From an uncultured Nitrososphaerales archaeon (lineage in GTDB: Archaea > Thermoproteota > Nitrososphaeria > Nitrososphaerales > JAAOZN01), in assembly GCA_938029515.1 (NCBI GenBank), contig CALJAQ010000060.1, positions 1-5,349 of the forward strand: 5,349 bases of DNA, read 5' to 3'. Below the pieces are notes generated by a model, which worked only from the letters and a program-made list of their open reading frames with translations, ran no database searches and had not been told where the DNA came from. Positions 4,431-5,349 of the stretch are shown piece after piece (the stretch's first letter is position 1; every line of letters starts with the position of its first letter). The translations under genes and the position numbers were made by a program.

Positions 4431-5349
4431 TTACAACCCTAATCCTAGAAAGGAGGCAACATACACCATAACATATGCGAGGATTAGAAGCACGCCAGTA
4501 AGTATAGCGGTCTTGACCGTGTTAGCCATAGCAGGTATTATCTGCTTACTATCATCATAATTTGCAGCTAGAATCTTGTATGCTACTCTCGCGTGCACAA
4601 TAGTAGCAACCCCTATCAGAGTGGTTAATGGCACAGCTCCTGCGGCTGATGATATTATCAGAGCGATGTATGCTGCGGCGAATATGTATTTTAACATGGA
4701 TGCAGCCCTCCGCCTCCCTAACCTAGCTACAACGTGATACCTTCCAAACTTTACGTCTGCTCTGACATCTGGAAACTCATTTACATAAAGTACAGCTGCG
4801 GTCAATATACCAGTAATCAATCCTATCAAACCAGCCTCTAAGCTTAAAGTTGAGGCTTGAACGAAGTAGACTCCTAGAAGAAGAGGCGGACCAAAGCACA
4901 ACCCAACTAAGACCTCTCCGAAGCCTATGTGTGATATGATAGGAGAATAGAGCACTATCCCAGCACCAGCAAAGGCAACAAGGAGTATTAGGATAGGGTT
5001 AAACCCACTGACATAGATGAAGTATAAACCTATGCCTAAGCCTGCAAACAGAAGTAACACTCCTTCAAGCAGCACAGCCGTAGGGGTCATCTTCCCACTT
5101 GGAAGAATACCGCTCCCCCCACTAAAAGGGGTCCGCTCAGTCTCAATATCGATGCCGCTACGGTAATCAAAATAATCGTTTAAAATATTTGCAGCCGCGT
5201 GCAGCGCTACAACACCAACTATAGTCAAGGCTGCATAAACTGGGTTAAAGAAACCGTCTTTTAAAGCGATGACTACGCCTAAAAGCGAAAAGATGATGGA
5301 TAGTATGAGGAAGGGTGGTCTCAGCTCCTCAAACCAGATCCTAGCTTTG
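4431..5349 (-). CDS. UbiA-family prenyltransferase, MenA-like, N-terminus cut by window edge
   Basis: An integral membrane prenyltransferase that attaches a polyprenyl chain to an aromatic acceptor. The sequence most resembles MenA-type enzymes of menaquinone-like quinone synthesis. The frame is open to the right edge: 305 residues are visible, starting with KARIWFEELRPPFLILS, which matches the usual N-terminal pattern, so probably only about 5-15 residues are missing. The first aspartate-rich motif is NDYFDYRSGID (visible residues 57-67), followed by RTPFSGGSGILPSG. The second is NEFPDVRADVKFG (190-202), leading into the family-typical VARLG. Both bind Mg-diphosphate of the prenyl donor. Alternating hydrophobic stretches fit about eight or nine membrane helices. 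The internal TTG at 5228 is not the start, because it would remove the conserved first helix. The gene probably heads or belongs to the operon with the phosphoribosyltransferase and deoxyhypusine synthase. An archaeal lipid enzyme of the same superfamily (digeranylgeranylglyceryl phosphate synthase) is the alternative, but the MenA-like NDYFDYRSGID argues against it. Confidence 0.88.
   Translation of the reverse strand, partial: KARIWFEELRPPFLILSIIFSLLGVVIALKDGFFNPVYAALTIVGVVALHAAANILNDYFDYRSGIDIETERTPFSGGSGILPSGKMTPTAVLLEGVLLLFAGLGIGLYFIYVSGFNPILILLVAFAGAGIVLYSPIISHIGFGEVLVGLCFGPPLLLGVYFVQASTLSLEAGLIGLITGILTAAVLYVNEFPDVRADVKFGRYHVVARLGRRRAASMLKYIFAAAYIALIISSAAGAVPLTTLIGVATIVHARVAYKILAANYDDSKQIIPAMANTVKTAILTGVLLILAYVMVYVASFLGLGL

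Noticed and set aside
5226..5228. TTG at 5228 as the start of the UbiA-like gene
   Set aside because: The frame stays open to the window edge, and the 40 upstream codons encode the conserved first helix (EELRPPFLILS), so the real start is outside the window.

Overview
The window is archaeal. It encodes a clear deoxyhypusine synthase (hypusination of translation factor aIF5A is confined to archaea and eukaryotes), an archaeal-type purine phosphoribosyltransferase, RAM-only proteins of the Lrp/AsnC superfamily, GGTG-type Shine-Dalgarno sites and a probable leaderless start. Use of AGA/AGG and ATA codons also fits. A MenA-like UbiA prenyltransferase (respiratory quinone side chain) together with MoeA (molybdenum/tungsten cofactor) suggests a respiring, probably thermophilic lineage, perhaps in the Thermoproteota/TACK group. 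That placement is inference, and I cannot name a genus.

Layout from left to right: a minus-strand pair, moeA (1-1084, C-terminus cut by the left edge) preceded on its own strand by a free-standing alanyl-tRNA-editing-like protein (1113-2042); a 61-bp divergent promoter region (2043-2103); a plus-strand run of three small stand-alone RAM-domain genes (2104-2340, 2357-2611, about 2622-2867); then a minus-strand run read from the right edge, UbiA/MenA-like prenyltransferase (N-terminus cut by the right edge), phosphoribosyltransferase (3801-4394) and deoxyhypusine synthase (2872-3798). The RAM run and the deoxyhypusine synthase converge with only 4 bp between their stop codons. Coding density is very high. 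The longest stretch without a gene is the 61-bp divergent region. I see no RNA gene, mobile element or CRISPR array.

The left half combines an Ala-tRNA editing/DHHA1 protein with three small predicted ligand sensors across a shared divergent promoter, which invites (but does not prove) the idea of amino-acid-responsive control. The right half is a probable operon joining membrane quinone synthesis, purine salvage and hypusine formation. The last two are tightly coupled, with a 2-bp gap and a good Shine-Dalgarno site inside the upstream gene. The items I consider most worth a second look are the RAM trio with its divergent editing partner, the reduced architecture of that editing protein, a perfect 15-bp palindrome just before moeA, and departures from textbook active-site residues in MoeA and deoxyhypusine synthase.
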